A DNA stretch of 64,000 nt from Paraburkholderia edwinii (GTDB lineage Bacteria; Pseudomonadota; Gammaproteobacteria; Burkholderiales; Burkholderiaceae): positions 2,480,001 to 2,544,000 of the forward strand of contig NZ_CP080095.1 in the NCBI RefSeq assembly GCF_019428685.1, in the 5' to 3' direction. The translations under genes were made by a program, and so were the position numbers. The notes below the pieces were generated by a model that saw only the letters and a list, made by a program, of their open reading frames with translations, had not been told where the DNA came from and ran no database searches. This document shows positions 51,232 through 59,115 of this stretch, in pieces. The first letter of the stretch is position 1. Each line of letters begins with the position of its first letter.

Positions 51232-51975
51232 TCAGTGATTGCCGCTGAGGGTAACCATTCGATACCCCTGCCGTTTAACGGATTCTATTGCCACATTCGC
51301 GGCACAACGACGCATCTCTGCACGGATCAAACTAATCTGTACAGCGACGTTTTGACTGCTCAACGAAGTGTCACCTCTCCAGACGGCCCTCAAAATCTCG
51401 TCGCGTGCAAATAGTGTCTCAGGACGGGAAAGGAAAAAATGCAAAAGCTCGAATCCGATTGGGCCCAGGCGTATTTCTATTTCTTTACCATCCGCGCGAC
51501 TTATTACGCGGCGCGATATTCGATCTAAAGTCACAGAGCCAAACGTGACGGGCCAGGTCCGCAGTGCGCTGGGCGGCGGTAGCACTCTTGTAACCGATCT
51601 CACTCTTGAGAGCAATTCGCTCGCCGAAAAGGGCACCATGATATGGTCATCGGCACCGGCGTCTAGCGCCTCAACACAGTCGTGGTCGCTAGTGGTTGTG
51701 CTAACCACAATGACCCGCAAGGCTTTTGTCCTTCGCCAAGAACGAAGATAACGGATGAAAGATACCGTTGGGATCCCAGACACGAATGGTTCCATGACTA
51801 AAATCAAGGGCAATGCGGTGCTAATAACGCGGTTCGCGTCAGGGAATGTATGGACCAGCATAACCTGATATCCAGCATCTTGCGCAGATGCTAGCATCGT
51901 CTGGTAAAGAGACTCTGTGTCGGAGACAACGAGAATCACATCTTTCATTCCTGCAAAGAGATCCACTGAATACAT
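51232..51975 (-). CDS. OmpR-like regulator with degenerate receiver domain
   Basis: A 247-residue protein with an N-terminal receiver-like domain (about 10-125) and a C-terminal OmpR-type winged helix (about 145-245; IGFELLHFFLSRPETLFARD, RAVWRGDTSLSSQNVAVQIS). In the receiver, the phosphoacceptor Asp is replaced by Glu (LILVMEPFVSG) and the conserved Lys by Val (IMVPFSASEL); the acidic pair is reduced to SD. It is likely phosphorylation-independent. The start may be 51975 or 51948 (MKDVILVV). No sensor kinase is adjacent. GC content is lower than in neighbouring clusters. Confidence 0.75.
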   Translation of the reverse strand: MYSVDLFAGMKDVILVVSDTESLYQTMLASAQDAGYQVMLVHTFPDANRVISTALPLILVMEPFVSGIPTVSFIRYLRSWRRTKALRVIVVSTTTSDHDCVEALDAGADDHIMVPFSASELLSRVRSVTRVLPPPSALRTWPVTFGSVTLDRISRRVISRADGKEIEIRLGPIGFELLHFFLSRPETLFARDEILRAVWRGDTSLSSQNVAVQISLIRAEMRRCAANVAIESVKRQGYRMVTLSGNH

Positions 51976-52457
51976 AGAGTCGCTTGACTGTCGATCGCCT
52001 TCAAAATTTGACGAAAATGACCAGGCATCGACGAGATGAGCGAACGAGCACGTCTCGAAGCGCCGACTATGTTACCGAAAATAGAACATTGAACGGGCCT
52101 ACTGCTTTATTTCGACGTCAGAAATAGGTGCGTGGTCGCAGTCGACAGAACGCGGCGCTTGGTATCGCCGCCATCACACTATCTATAGATTCGTTTCCGT
52201 CGAATACATGGACCAACGCTTCGCTAAGCGTCTTGATGCATTGCCGGCGCCGACGATGCGTCCGCTGTTAGAGTGGTGGGTTCTTAGCCTTAAGGGAAAG
52301 GCGGGCGAGGGCGAATGTAATCGATAGTTGGCCACGCAGCAAAAAACATCGGTATCGAGACACTGGCGAAAAGAATCAACCGGCCTAGCCGAATCTGTAA
52401 AGCGATAATTTTTTATAACTTCATTGCGGGTAGCCTTTTATTTGAGTATCGGCATCC

Positions 52458-52571
52458 TCAACATTGAGGTGCATCATCGTTGCCCTCGGGAGCCAGTTTA
52501 TAAGCGGTGGGCGGCTCGGTGCTGAAAGGGCAGGTCAGGTCGTAGACCAGTTCGGTGTGGGTCTGCTTCAT
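52458..52571 (-). CDS. Possible 37-residue small protein or gene remnant
   Basis: ATG at 52571 to TGA at 52458 gives a 37-residue frame beginning MKQTHTELVYDLTCPFSTE. The start VELVYD-x-x-CP pattern resembles the N-terminus of small thioredoxin-like or mercury-resistance-type proteins, but the rest is missing. A hairpin-like inverted repeat lies just upstream. It may be a decayed fragment or a real small gene. Confidence 0.25.
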   Translation of the reverse strand: MKQTHTELVYDLTCPFSTEPPTAYKLAPEGNDDAPQC

Positions 52572-52583
52572 CACTCTAATTCA

Positions 52584-52601
52584 GTATGCTTATCAGCATA
52601 C
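52584..52601. promoter_or_regulatory. Inverted repeat upstream of the 37-residue frame
   Basis: gtatgct-tatc-agcatac is a perfect 7-bp inverted repeat with 4-nt loop. It may be an operator or a hairpin in the leader of the small frame. Confidence 0.4.
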
Positions 52602-52707
52602 GATTGAACTACACATTTATTACCCGATTATGACGGCGCTCAAGTGGCCTGGTTGAAGCTTTTGGTACAGTGCTCCTGAATCGGGGGGGCGTTCGTCAAC
52701 CCCATGC

Positions 52708-52732
52708 GGGTATGTCATACGACGACATACCC
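52708..52732. promoter_or_regulatory. 9-bp inverted repeat in the AT-richer region
   Basis: gggtatgtc-atacgac-gacataccc has perfect 9-bp arms and a 7-nt spacer. No T-tract follows, so a protein-binding site is more likely than a terminator. Confidence 0.45.
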
Positions 52733-52980
52733 AAACATAGCGGAGAACCGGTCCCAGACGTATCGAGGAGAAAGCTATCGTGTCTGAAGCTATGCATTGT
52801 TCGCGAGTATATTTGTAGTATGCCTTAATATGTAAATCAAATTGAAAGAAATAAAAAAATAAACGATAACGCTGAATGGAACCTTTCACAGAATCTTAAT
52901 TTTTTGTCCCGATAATCCGACCCCGCCAGAGTTCGAAAGAGCACAAGAAGTAGCAACGCAACTACCCAGGGGCTCCACAT

Positions 52981-55302
52981 ATGTCGGTCATTACTAAACC
53001 TCGCAATACTCTTCTCCTAACTTCGATCGCGTCGGCGTGCATGCTGACCGCGTGCGGAGGCGGCGACGACGGTTCATCGACGTCCGTCGGCACTGCCCAG
53101 CAACAGCAGACGTTATCCGGCGTCGTCTCAGCCACGGGCTTTGTTCCGGGCAATACGACCGGCAACCCGACTATCAAGGCAGGCTATTTCGCCGGCGCTA
53201 CCGTGTGCTTCGACGCGAACGGAGACGGCGCGTGCGATTCGGAAACGACGACCACGGACGCGAATGGCCGTTTCACGCTGAAGACCACCGGCACCGGACA
53301 GTTGATCGCCGATATCAGCACCAAGGCTAAAAACACCGCCAACGGTCAGGCAGTTGCCAGCCACATGATCCTGCGCGCCTCGGCTGCGCAGATCGCCGAC
53401 CAGGGCTCGACCAACATCGTGATCAGCCCGATGTCGAGCGAAGTGCAGCGTCTCGTCGAAGCGAACGGCACCAGCTACGCAACCGAGAAGAGCAACCTGG
53501 CCGCGCGCATGAGCGCACCGGCACTCGGTGCATCGTCGGTAGCCGTGAGCGCATCGGCCGTGCTCAGCGACGTGAACACGCTGTCGGGCGCCGCGCAGCA
53601 GTCCATGCTGTTCGAAGAAAACCAGCTGGCGAACCGCTACACGTACGCGACGACCAAGCTCGATCGCCACGACATGTACCCGGACAACCTCGCTGTCGCG
53701 GGCGGCGATCCGGCGCTGGTCGGCCTCGCAGGGGTGAGCACCGCCACCGCCGTGGTGCCGGCCAAGCCGCAAACGGCGATTACGTTCGCGCAGTCGCAGC
53801 AGGCGGCGTTCAACATCGAAGGCATTCCGCGCTACGACAACATCTTTATCGTGATGCTCGAGAACAAGAGCACGAACACGATTCTCGGCTCGCAGTTCGC
53901 ACCGAACATCAACGCGCTGCTGGCCGCCAACAACAACTTCACGACCTACTACGCAACCGGCAACCCGAGCGAGCCGAACTACACGGCACTCGGCGGCGCG
54001 GACGACTGGGGTATCACCGACGACAACTGGTGGGGTTGCGGTGCCGGCGCGCCGGGCAGCGGCGTGAACAATGCGCCGACGGACGCCCTGTTCCCAGGCG
54101 GCACGGCATCGGATGGCGCGCCGCTGGTCGCGACGACCGGCATCACGCCGCCGCAAGACAGCACGCATCTTTCGAACTTTGGTAGCGCGAACTGTGCCGT
54201 CGGTACAGCCGCGAACCACAATATCCGAGCGCCAAGCCTGTTCACGCTGATGTCGCAAGCCGGTATGAACTGGCGTACGTACAGCGAATCGATGAACCCG
54301 GGTCAGGATCCGCGCTCGGACAGCATTGCCGATGCGGCGGTGTCGGATACCTATACGGGTCCGGGTTCGGTGGGCACGGCATTCGCGGTTCCGAATGGTC
54401 TGTACAAGACGAAGCACCATCCGGGCATGGCCTATCAGACCACGCGTGATTTGCCGGAGTTCTACGCTGATAACCGCACCCTGTTCGGCACGCAGTACAC
54501 GGCTGCGGACTGGGCGAAGTCGACGGCCTACACGATTCCGACCGGCTACAACTACGATCAGTTCAGCACAGACCTTGCGAGCGGTGACGTAGGCAACATC
54601 AACTTCATCATGCCGGACCAGTGTGATGACATGCACGGCGTGGGTAACGATACCTCGTGCAAGGGCACCAACATCATCCAGCGTGGCGACGCGTACGTGA
54701 AGCTGCTCGTCGACAAGATCCAGGCCTCGCCGCTGTGGGCGAACCGTCAGCGCAAGGTGGCGATCGTCGTCATGTTCGACGAAGGCGGCGGCTCCAGCAC
54801 CTCTTGCTGCGGCTGGAACACGTCGAAGGCGAGCGGCGACCAGCCGGTGCAGCAGAACGCGGACGGCACCTTCTCGCCGGTGGCGACGCCGCTGTTCAAC
54901 TACAGCAACGGTAACTTCGGCCACGGCAACTCGATCTTCGGCATGCTGACCAACCAGCAGACCGGGACGCAGGGGGTCACGGACAGCGATTCGTACAGCC
55001 ACTTCTCGTTCGTGCGTACGCTGCAGGACATGTTCCAGATTGGCGATCCGCAGAAGCCGGCCACGTACCTGGCCCGCGCGAAGTACACGGAATCGTTCAT
55101 CGCTCAGAACATTTTGAACCTGCCTGAATTCAGCGGCAGCGCGGATACGCACTTCGATGCGGTGCGCCCGATGAATCACGCTTACGTCATTCCGGCGGGG
55201 TACACGCAGCGCCTCAACCCGGGCGACGTGAGCGGCACTTCGCTCGCGACCGCTCAGGTCGGTCCGGACGCGAAGCAGACCAACGCCTGGACGCAGAAGT
55301 AA
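52981..55302 (+). CDS. Phosphoesterase-family (PF04185, phospholipase C/acid phosphatase-like) lipoprotein
   Basis: A 773-residue lipoprotein (lipobox LTAC, Cys25, then a GGGDDGSS linker). Residues about 65-105 form a carboxypeptidase-regulatory-like fold (AGATVCFDANGDGACDSETT). The phosphoesterase domain starts near residue 280 (YDNIFIVMLENKSTNTILG), with PNYTALGGADDWGITDDNWW, NINFIMPDQCDDMHG and VAIVVMFDEGGGSSTSCCGW. This family includes phospholipases C and acid phosphatases. It probably releases phosphate at the cell surface. A very long hairpin follows, so it is likely transcribed alone. Confidence 0.85.
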   Translation: MSVITKPRNTLLLTSIASACMLTACGGGDDGSSTSVGTAQQQQTLSGVVSATGFVPGNTTGNPTIKAGYFAGATVCFDANGDGACDSETTTTDANGRFTLKTTGTGQLIADISTKAKNTANGQAVASHMILRASAAQIADQGSTNIVISPMSSEVQRLVEANGTSYATEKSNLAARMSAPALGASSVAVSASAVLSDVNTLSGAAQQSMLFEENQLANRYTYATTKLDRHDMYPDNLAVAGGDPALVGLAGVSTATAVVPAKPQTAITFAQSQQAAFNIEGIPRYDNIFIVMLENKSTNTILGSQFAPNINALLAANNNFTTYYATGNPSEPNYTALGGADDWGITDDNWWGCGAGAPGSGVNNAPTDALFPGGTASDGAPLVATTGITPPQDSTHLSNFGSANCAVGTAANHNIRAPSLFTLMSQAGMNWRTYSESMNPGQDPRSDSIADAAVSDTYTGPGSVGTAFAVPNGLYKTKHHPGMAYQTTRDLPEFYADNRTLFGTQYTAADWAKSTAYTIPTGYNYDQFSTDLASGDVGNINFIMPDQCDDMHGVGNDTSCKGTNIIQRGDAYVKLLVDKIQASPLWANRQRKVAIVVMFDEGGGSSTSCCGWNTSKASGDQPVQQNADGTFSPVATPLFNYSNGNFGHGNSIFGMLTNQQTGTQGVTDSDSYSHFSFVRTLQDMFQIGDPQKPATYLARAKYTESFIAQNILNLPEFSGSADTHFDAVRPMNHAYVIPAGYTQRLNPGDVSGTSLATAQVGPDAKQTNAWTQK

Positions 55303-55378
55303 GCAGGGCAGGCGGCAGCGGAAGGCGCAATCCGGGCTTCCGCTGCCGCCGATACGTATCCCTTCGTTCATTACCAGT

Positions 55379-55421
55379 CGATGCATGGCAGGCCGCGTGA
55401 TGCGCGGCCTGCCATGCATCG
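55379..55421. terminator. Perfect 19-bp inverted repeat after the phosphoesterase gene
   Basis: cgatgcatggcaggccgcg and its exact complement flank a 5-nt loop (tgatg). The stem would be extremely stable. It has no T-tract but sits 77 bases after the stop, consistent with a terminator or 3' mRNA protector. Confidence 0.7.
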
Positions 55422-55499
55422 TGTGACATCCACCTGCGTTCGCTCTCCATGCCGTTCCCCAACGGAACCGACGGCAAAGCGGACCAGCAAGGAATCGAT

Positions 55500-56969
55500 A
55501 TGCGCAAGCTTTATGTCGGCGCGCTCATGGGTGCGCTCTTATTGATGCTGGCGGCCTGTGGCGGCGGCAGCGGGGATTCGTCCCAGACCTCGTCGAGCGG
55601 ATCGCCCGGAACCGGCGGCGGCACGACGCAGCAGGTGAAGCTGAGCGCGGCTGCCCAGGTCGGCAAGCAACTGTTCTTCGACCAGAATCTGTCGGGCGGC
55701 AAGAACATGTCTTGCGCGACCTGCCATAGCCCTCAATTCGCGTACGGGCCGCCTAACAGCCTGTCCGTACAGCTCGGCTCGGATCCCTCGGTGGCCGGCC
55801 AGCGCGCGGTGCCTTCGCTGCGCTACAAGTCGATGACGCCGCCGTACGACGACGTCGCGGCCAACCCGGATGGCATCACGGGGAACGCGCCAGGCGGCGG
55901 CTTCATGTGGGACGGCCGCGCGACGACGCTCGCAACGCAGGTATCGCTGCCGCTTCTCAATCCGCTTGAAATGAACAATTCGTCTGCGGCGAACGTGGTG
56001 CAGGCCGTACAGAGTGCGTCCTATGCGCCGCTGTTCCAGCAGGCGTTCGGCGCGGGCGTTTTCTCCAATACGGATTCCGCGTTCACTGACATTGGGCTGG
56101 CGCTGAAGGCATACCAGGAAGAAGATCCGAGCTTCGAGCCGTACACGAGCAAGTTCGACCTGTATCTGGGGAACAAGATCGGCGGCACGTTGACCGCGGC
56201 GGAGCTGCGCGGACTCGCGCTCTTCAATAACACGGACAACGGCGCAGGATGCGCGGCCTGCCACTTCGGCGGCGCGAATTTCAACGGCTCGGTCGCGTTG
56301 ATGACCGACTTCACGTATCAGGCGATCGGCGCGCCGCGCAACGACACGCAGATTCCCGGCAATCCGGACCCGATCCCGAGCAACGCGGATACCGCGTATG
56401 TCGACATGGGCCTGTGCGGTCCGCTCGCGACGATTCACCCGCCCGGCACGGCGAACAGCGGCGGCGGACCGGATCAGTTCACCGGTGTCAATGTTCCGGA
56501 TCCGTACTGCGGCCGCTTCAAGGTGCCGACACTGCGCAACGTCTCGACGCGCACGGCGTTCTTCCATAACGGCGTATTCCACTCGCTCGTGCAGGTGCTG
56601 AACTTCTACAACACGCGCGATACGAACCCGGAATATTGGTATCCGAGCACGGGTGGCGATGCGAACCAGATGGTTCAGAACCCGTCGTTCGCGCTGTTCC
56701 CGCAGGCAGCATCGGGCGCCACGGCCACGCGTTTCAACGATCTGCCCGCGCAGTTCCAGGGCAATATCGACGAAGAGCTGCCGCTGGGCCAGGGGCAGAC
56801 CGACGCGGGCGGCACGACCGCGGCGGACGGCGCGCTGCCGCGCACAGTCCACTCGACGCCGCAAATGACGCAGCAGAATATCGCCGACGTCATCTGCTTC
56901 CTGAACACGCTGACGGACGGTTATCAACCGCCTGCCACGCCGCCGACGAGCGGTGCTTGCGTCAACTAA
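55500..56969 (+). CDS. Dihaem cytochrome c peroxidase/MauG-family lipoprotein
   Basis: A 489-residue exported dihaem protein. The lipobox is LAAC (Cys20) followed by a Gly/Ser linker. Haem sites are C72-A-T-C75-H76 and C251-A-A-C254-H255. Family motifs include GKQLFFDQNLSGGKNMSC, MWDGRATTLATQ and the C-terminal FKVPTLRNVSTRTAFFHNG. It may reduce peroxide or oxidise a protein or small substrate, taking electrons from a cytochrome. The start at 55500 follows AAGGA. It lies between two phosphoesterase-type genes. Confidence 0.88.
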   Translation: MRKLYVGALMGALLLMLAACGGGSGDSSQTSSSGSPGTGGGTTQQVKLSAAAQVGKQLFFDQNLSGGKNMSCATCHSPQFAYGPPNSLSVQLGSDPSVAGQRAVPSLRYKSMTPPYDDVAANPDGITGNAPGGGFMWDGRATTLATQVSLPLLNPLEMNNSSAANVVQAVQSASYAPLFQQAFGAGVFSNTDSAFTDIGLALKAYQEEDPSFEPYTSKFDLYLGNKIGGTLTAAELRGLALFNNTDNGAGCAACHFGGANFNGSVALMTDFTYQAIGAPRNDTQIPGNPDPIPSNADTAYVDMGLCGPLATIHPPGTANSGGGPDQFTGVNVPDPYCGRFKVPTLRNVSTRTAFFHNGVFHSLVQVLNFYNTRDTNPEYWYPSTGGDANQMVQNPSFALFPQAASGATATRFNDLPAQFQGNIDEELPLGQGQTDAGGTTAADGALPRTVHSTPQMTQQNIADVICFLNTLTDGYQPPATPPTSGACVN

Positions 56970-56996
56970 CTAACGACGAACGAGTGACGAGCGGCG

Positions 56997-57024
56997 CGCG
57001 GCCTGGCCCAAGGCCGGCCGCGCA
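56997..57024 (+). terminator. GC-rich hairpin after the dihaem peroxidase gene
   Basis: gcgcggcc-t-ggcc and ggccggccgcgc pair around a CAA loop with one bulged base. It lies 28 bases after the stop and before the next lipoprotein gene. Confidence 0.55.
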
Positions 57025-57128
57025 CCGCATGCCGCACGATTCCGCCACGCGTGCCTCAGCGCTCAAGCCGCGCGATACGCAACCGACGACTCAATCCAGA
57101 AGCTAATCAACCCGAGCAACAAAACACC

Positions 57129-57800
57129 ATGATGCAACGTTCTACCGCCGCCCGCCTTGCTGGCGGCGCGCTGTCCCTGATTGCCCTGACACTGTTCTCC
57201 GGTTGCCATAACACGAGCCAGGTCGCCAATCGGGAAAACTTCACCGCCGCCATCAACGGTTTTCTCGAGAAGCACGGGCATATGTGCCTGGCCAAATACG
57301 ATTGGCCGATTTACGTAACGACCGACGATCGCGCAAGCGGTACGCGCGACGCGCTTCAGATGCCTGTGCTCGAAAAGCTCGGACTCGCGACGGGCAAGGA
57401 CATGCAGGTTGAGCGCGTCGACGCGGACGGCAAGAAGATCACCGCAATGGCGCGGCAGTATCAGTTGACGCCCGAAGGTCAGAAGTACTATCTGCACTCG
57501 CCCGAAGTGGTCGCGACGGCCACCTCGAGCGTGACGCATCCGGCCGATTTCTGCGCGGCGACGCTCACGCTCGACAAGGTAGTGGGCTGGGAAAAGCCGA
57601 TGCAACTGAACGGCAAGACGGTGACGTCGGTGGTCTACACGTACAAGATCGAGCCGGCGCCGTGGGCGAAGAACGCCGACGCGCAGCGCGTGTTCCCGAT
57701 GATCAAGCGCGTGATCGAGGGCGCAGGAACAATGCAGTTGCGCGAAGGCGTGTATCTGACGGCGGACGGCTGGGTGGCCGACGAAGTATTCCAGCGCTGA
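57129..57800 (+). CDS. Hypothetical exported lipoprotein
   Basis: A 223-residue protein with a signal peptide ending in the lipobox FSGC (Cys26). The mature part has INGFLEKHGHMCLAKYDWPI, ARQYQLTPEGQKYYL and a C-terminal YLTADGWVADEVFQR. I do not recognise a named domain; the fold looks mixed alpha/beta. The upstream in-frame extension to 57051 lacks a signal peptide, so the start at 57129 is preferred. It follows the dihaem gene and may belong to the same envelope function. Confidence 0.75.
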   Translation: MMQRSTAARLAGGALSLIALTLFSGCHNTSQVANRENFTAAINGFLEKHGHMCLAKYDWPIYVTTDDRASGTRDALQMPVLEKLGLATGKDMQVERVDADGKKITAMARQYQLTPEGQKYYLHSPEVVATATSSVTHPADFCAATLTLDKVVGWEKPMQLNGKTVTSVVYTYKIEPAPWAKNADAQRVFPMIKRVIEGAGTMQLREGVYLTADGWVADEVFQR

Positions 57801-57832
57801 ATGCCGTGGGCTTGTGGGTAACGGCTTGTGCG

Positions 57833-58726
57833 TTACGTGTTGCCGCGCGGCACGAAGCGGCGCGTGCGGATCCATTTGGTGGCCACCCATTTCTCGCCCG
57901 CGCGCAACGGCGTGCTCGCATGCAGCGAGCCTGGATCCGACAGCCCGAAGCGGTTGCCGTATTCGAAATAGAGTGCATCGCCGCGTCGCGGCGTAACCGA
58001 CCAGCCGAGATGAGGGAAGACCGTTTCACCGCCGCCGCCATCGACATCGTTCAGGTACATCAGCAGTGTGCCCACGCGTTGTCCGCTGCGTTCGACCGAC
58101 TCGATGTTCGCCGCGTTGTTGGAGACCAGGTAGTCGACATGCGGCGTCGATTCGGCGCCGGTCTCGTAATGCAGCAGCTGCAGGCCTTCGCCATTCTCGA
58201 CCGGCAGCCCGGTGAGCTCGGCGATACGCGCTTCGAGGCGCGCGATCAGCGGCGTTTCGCTGAGACGGAAGAACATGCCGTGGCTGCTGCGATGTCCGGC
58301 TACGACGTTACGGCCGGTCACCGGATCGACCACCGTCGAGCGGTCCAGACGAGGGCGCGCGAGTGCGATCAACTGGTCGCATTCGTTCTCACTGAGAAAG
58401 TGGGCGAGTTGAACTGCGGCCGGCCGCTGCATGCGCGAGACCACGCGCACCTTGCGCTCGCCGAGCGTGATCAGCGGGCCTTGCGGGATTCGCAGCGCTT
58501 CCGGCTGGTATGTCAGCGGCGCTGCGCCGACCTCAATCGTTTCGCCCGGCAACGGTGTGCCGTACAGAAATGCCGACGACACCGCATCGACCATTGCCGA
58601 CGCGAGCTCGACTGGATTGTTTCGGCCGACCAGTTCTTGCACGATCGCCGGCGGCGCTACGCCGCGCGTCAGATTGTGGGCGATCCAGTCGCGGACTTCG
58701 GCGGGAAAACGGACGGTTATCGACAT
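57833..58726 (-). CDS. Prolyl-4-hydroxylase-like 2-oxoglutarate/Fe(II) dioxygenase
   Basis: A 297-residue protein with a C-terminal P4Hc domain. Iron ligands are H196 and D198 (STPHVDYL) and H269 (GSLHASTPL); the 2-oxoglutarate Lys is K279 (GEKWVATKW). The N-terminal 95 residues are a separate helical domain with VRDWIAHNLTRGVAPPAIVQ. The start at 58726 is inferred; upstream residues are unlikely to be coding. A Fur-box-like sequence lies about 57 bases upstream, which fits an iron enzyme. The substrate, protein proline or a small molecule, is not visible. Confidence 0.82.
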   Translation of the reverse strand: MSITVRFPAEVRDWIAHNLTRGVAPPAIVQELVGRNNPVELASAMVDAVSSAFLYGTPLPGETIEVGAAPLTYQPEALRIPQGPLITLGERKVRVVSRMQRPAAVQLAHFLSENECDQLIALARPRLDRSTVVDPVTGRNVVAGHRSSHGMFFRLSETPLIARLEARIAELTGLPVENGEGLQLLHYETGAESTPHVDYLVSNNAANIESVERSGQRVGTLLMYLNDVDGGGGETVFPHLGWSVTPRRGDALYFEYGNRFGLSDPGSLHASTPLRAGEKWVATKWIRTRRFVPRGNT

Positions 58727-58782
58727 CGGAATATCGCAGCTCAAGCTGAACAGGTTGTGAACACAACAACATCCAGCCACCA

Positions 58783-58797
58783 TGATAACGATTGTCG
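58783..58797. promoter_or_regulatory. Possible Fur box upstream of the dioxygenase
   Basis: TGATAAC-G-ATTGTCG matches 11 of 14 positions of the 7-1-7 Fur consensus (TGATAAT-N-ATTATCA). It lies upstream of the minus-strand dioxygenase gene. Confidence 0.45.
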
Positions 58798-59000
58798 ACT
58801 GCATTAGCGAATGAAAATGTCAATTCTCGAAGCAAAAATGATCGGTAGGACAGGAGAAAAATTGTGCCCATATTTCTCTAAAAACGAATGAGGAACGGTG
58901 CGAGCATTTATTACTTCCGCGTCGATAAGGTTTACTAATTGCATGACAAAAATCTCATATTAGTGAAGCAATGCGAAAAGGGCCGCGCAGCGAATCTGTT

Positions 59001-59018
59001 CTGTCATTCAAGAGACAT
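59001..59018 (+). promoter_or_regulatory. Possible Pho box upstream of the PhoD-like gene
   Basis: CTGTCAT-TCAA-GAGACAT has one perfect and one 4/7 copy of the CTGTCAT half-site with the usual 4-base spacing, about 100 bases before the start at 59116. Control by PhoB would fit the product. Confidence 0.3.
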
Positions 59019-59115
59019 ACGGCGATGCTTTAATTCGGCATCCAGAGATAATTCGACAATTTTTAATGTCGAAGATCGATATGTACTCCAACGCTGATTT
59101 ATTAACAGGTTAAAA

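Larger units (their letters stand above)
51976..52980. other. AT-richer, gene-poor kilobase
   Basis: This is the longest gene-free stretch. It is less GC-rich than the flanks, especially near 52380-52450 and 52790-52920. It contains a 37-codon frame (52458-52571), two clean inverted repeats (52584-52601 and 52708-52732) and the promoter of the phosphoesterase gene. No transposase or integrase remnant was identified with confidence. Confidence 0.5.
58727..59115. other. AT-richer divergent region between dioxygenase and PhoD-like genes
   Basis: These 389 bases carry the promoters of both genes, a Fur-box-like site (58783-58797) and a possible Pho box (59001-59018). No gene or RNA was recognised. 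Confidence 0.5.

Noticed and set aside
52620..52889. 89-residue minus-strand frame in the AT-richer region
   Set aside because: No ribosome site, a 9-bp inverted repeat lies inside it, and the composition is not protein-like.
53128..55419. 763-residue minus-strand frame opposite the phosphoesterase gene
   Set aside because: It is Arg/Val/His-rich, typical of the antisense of GC-rich genes, while the plus strand has clear phosphoesterase motifs and a lipobox.
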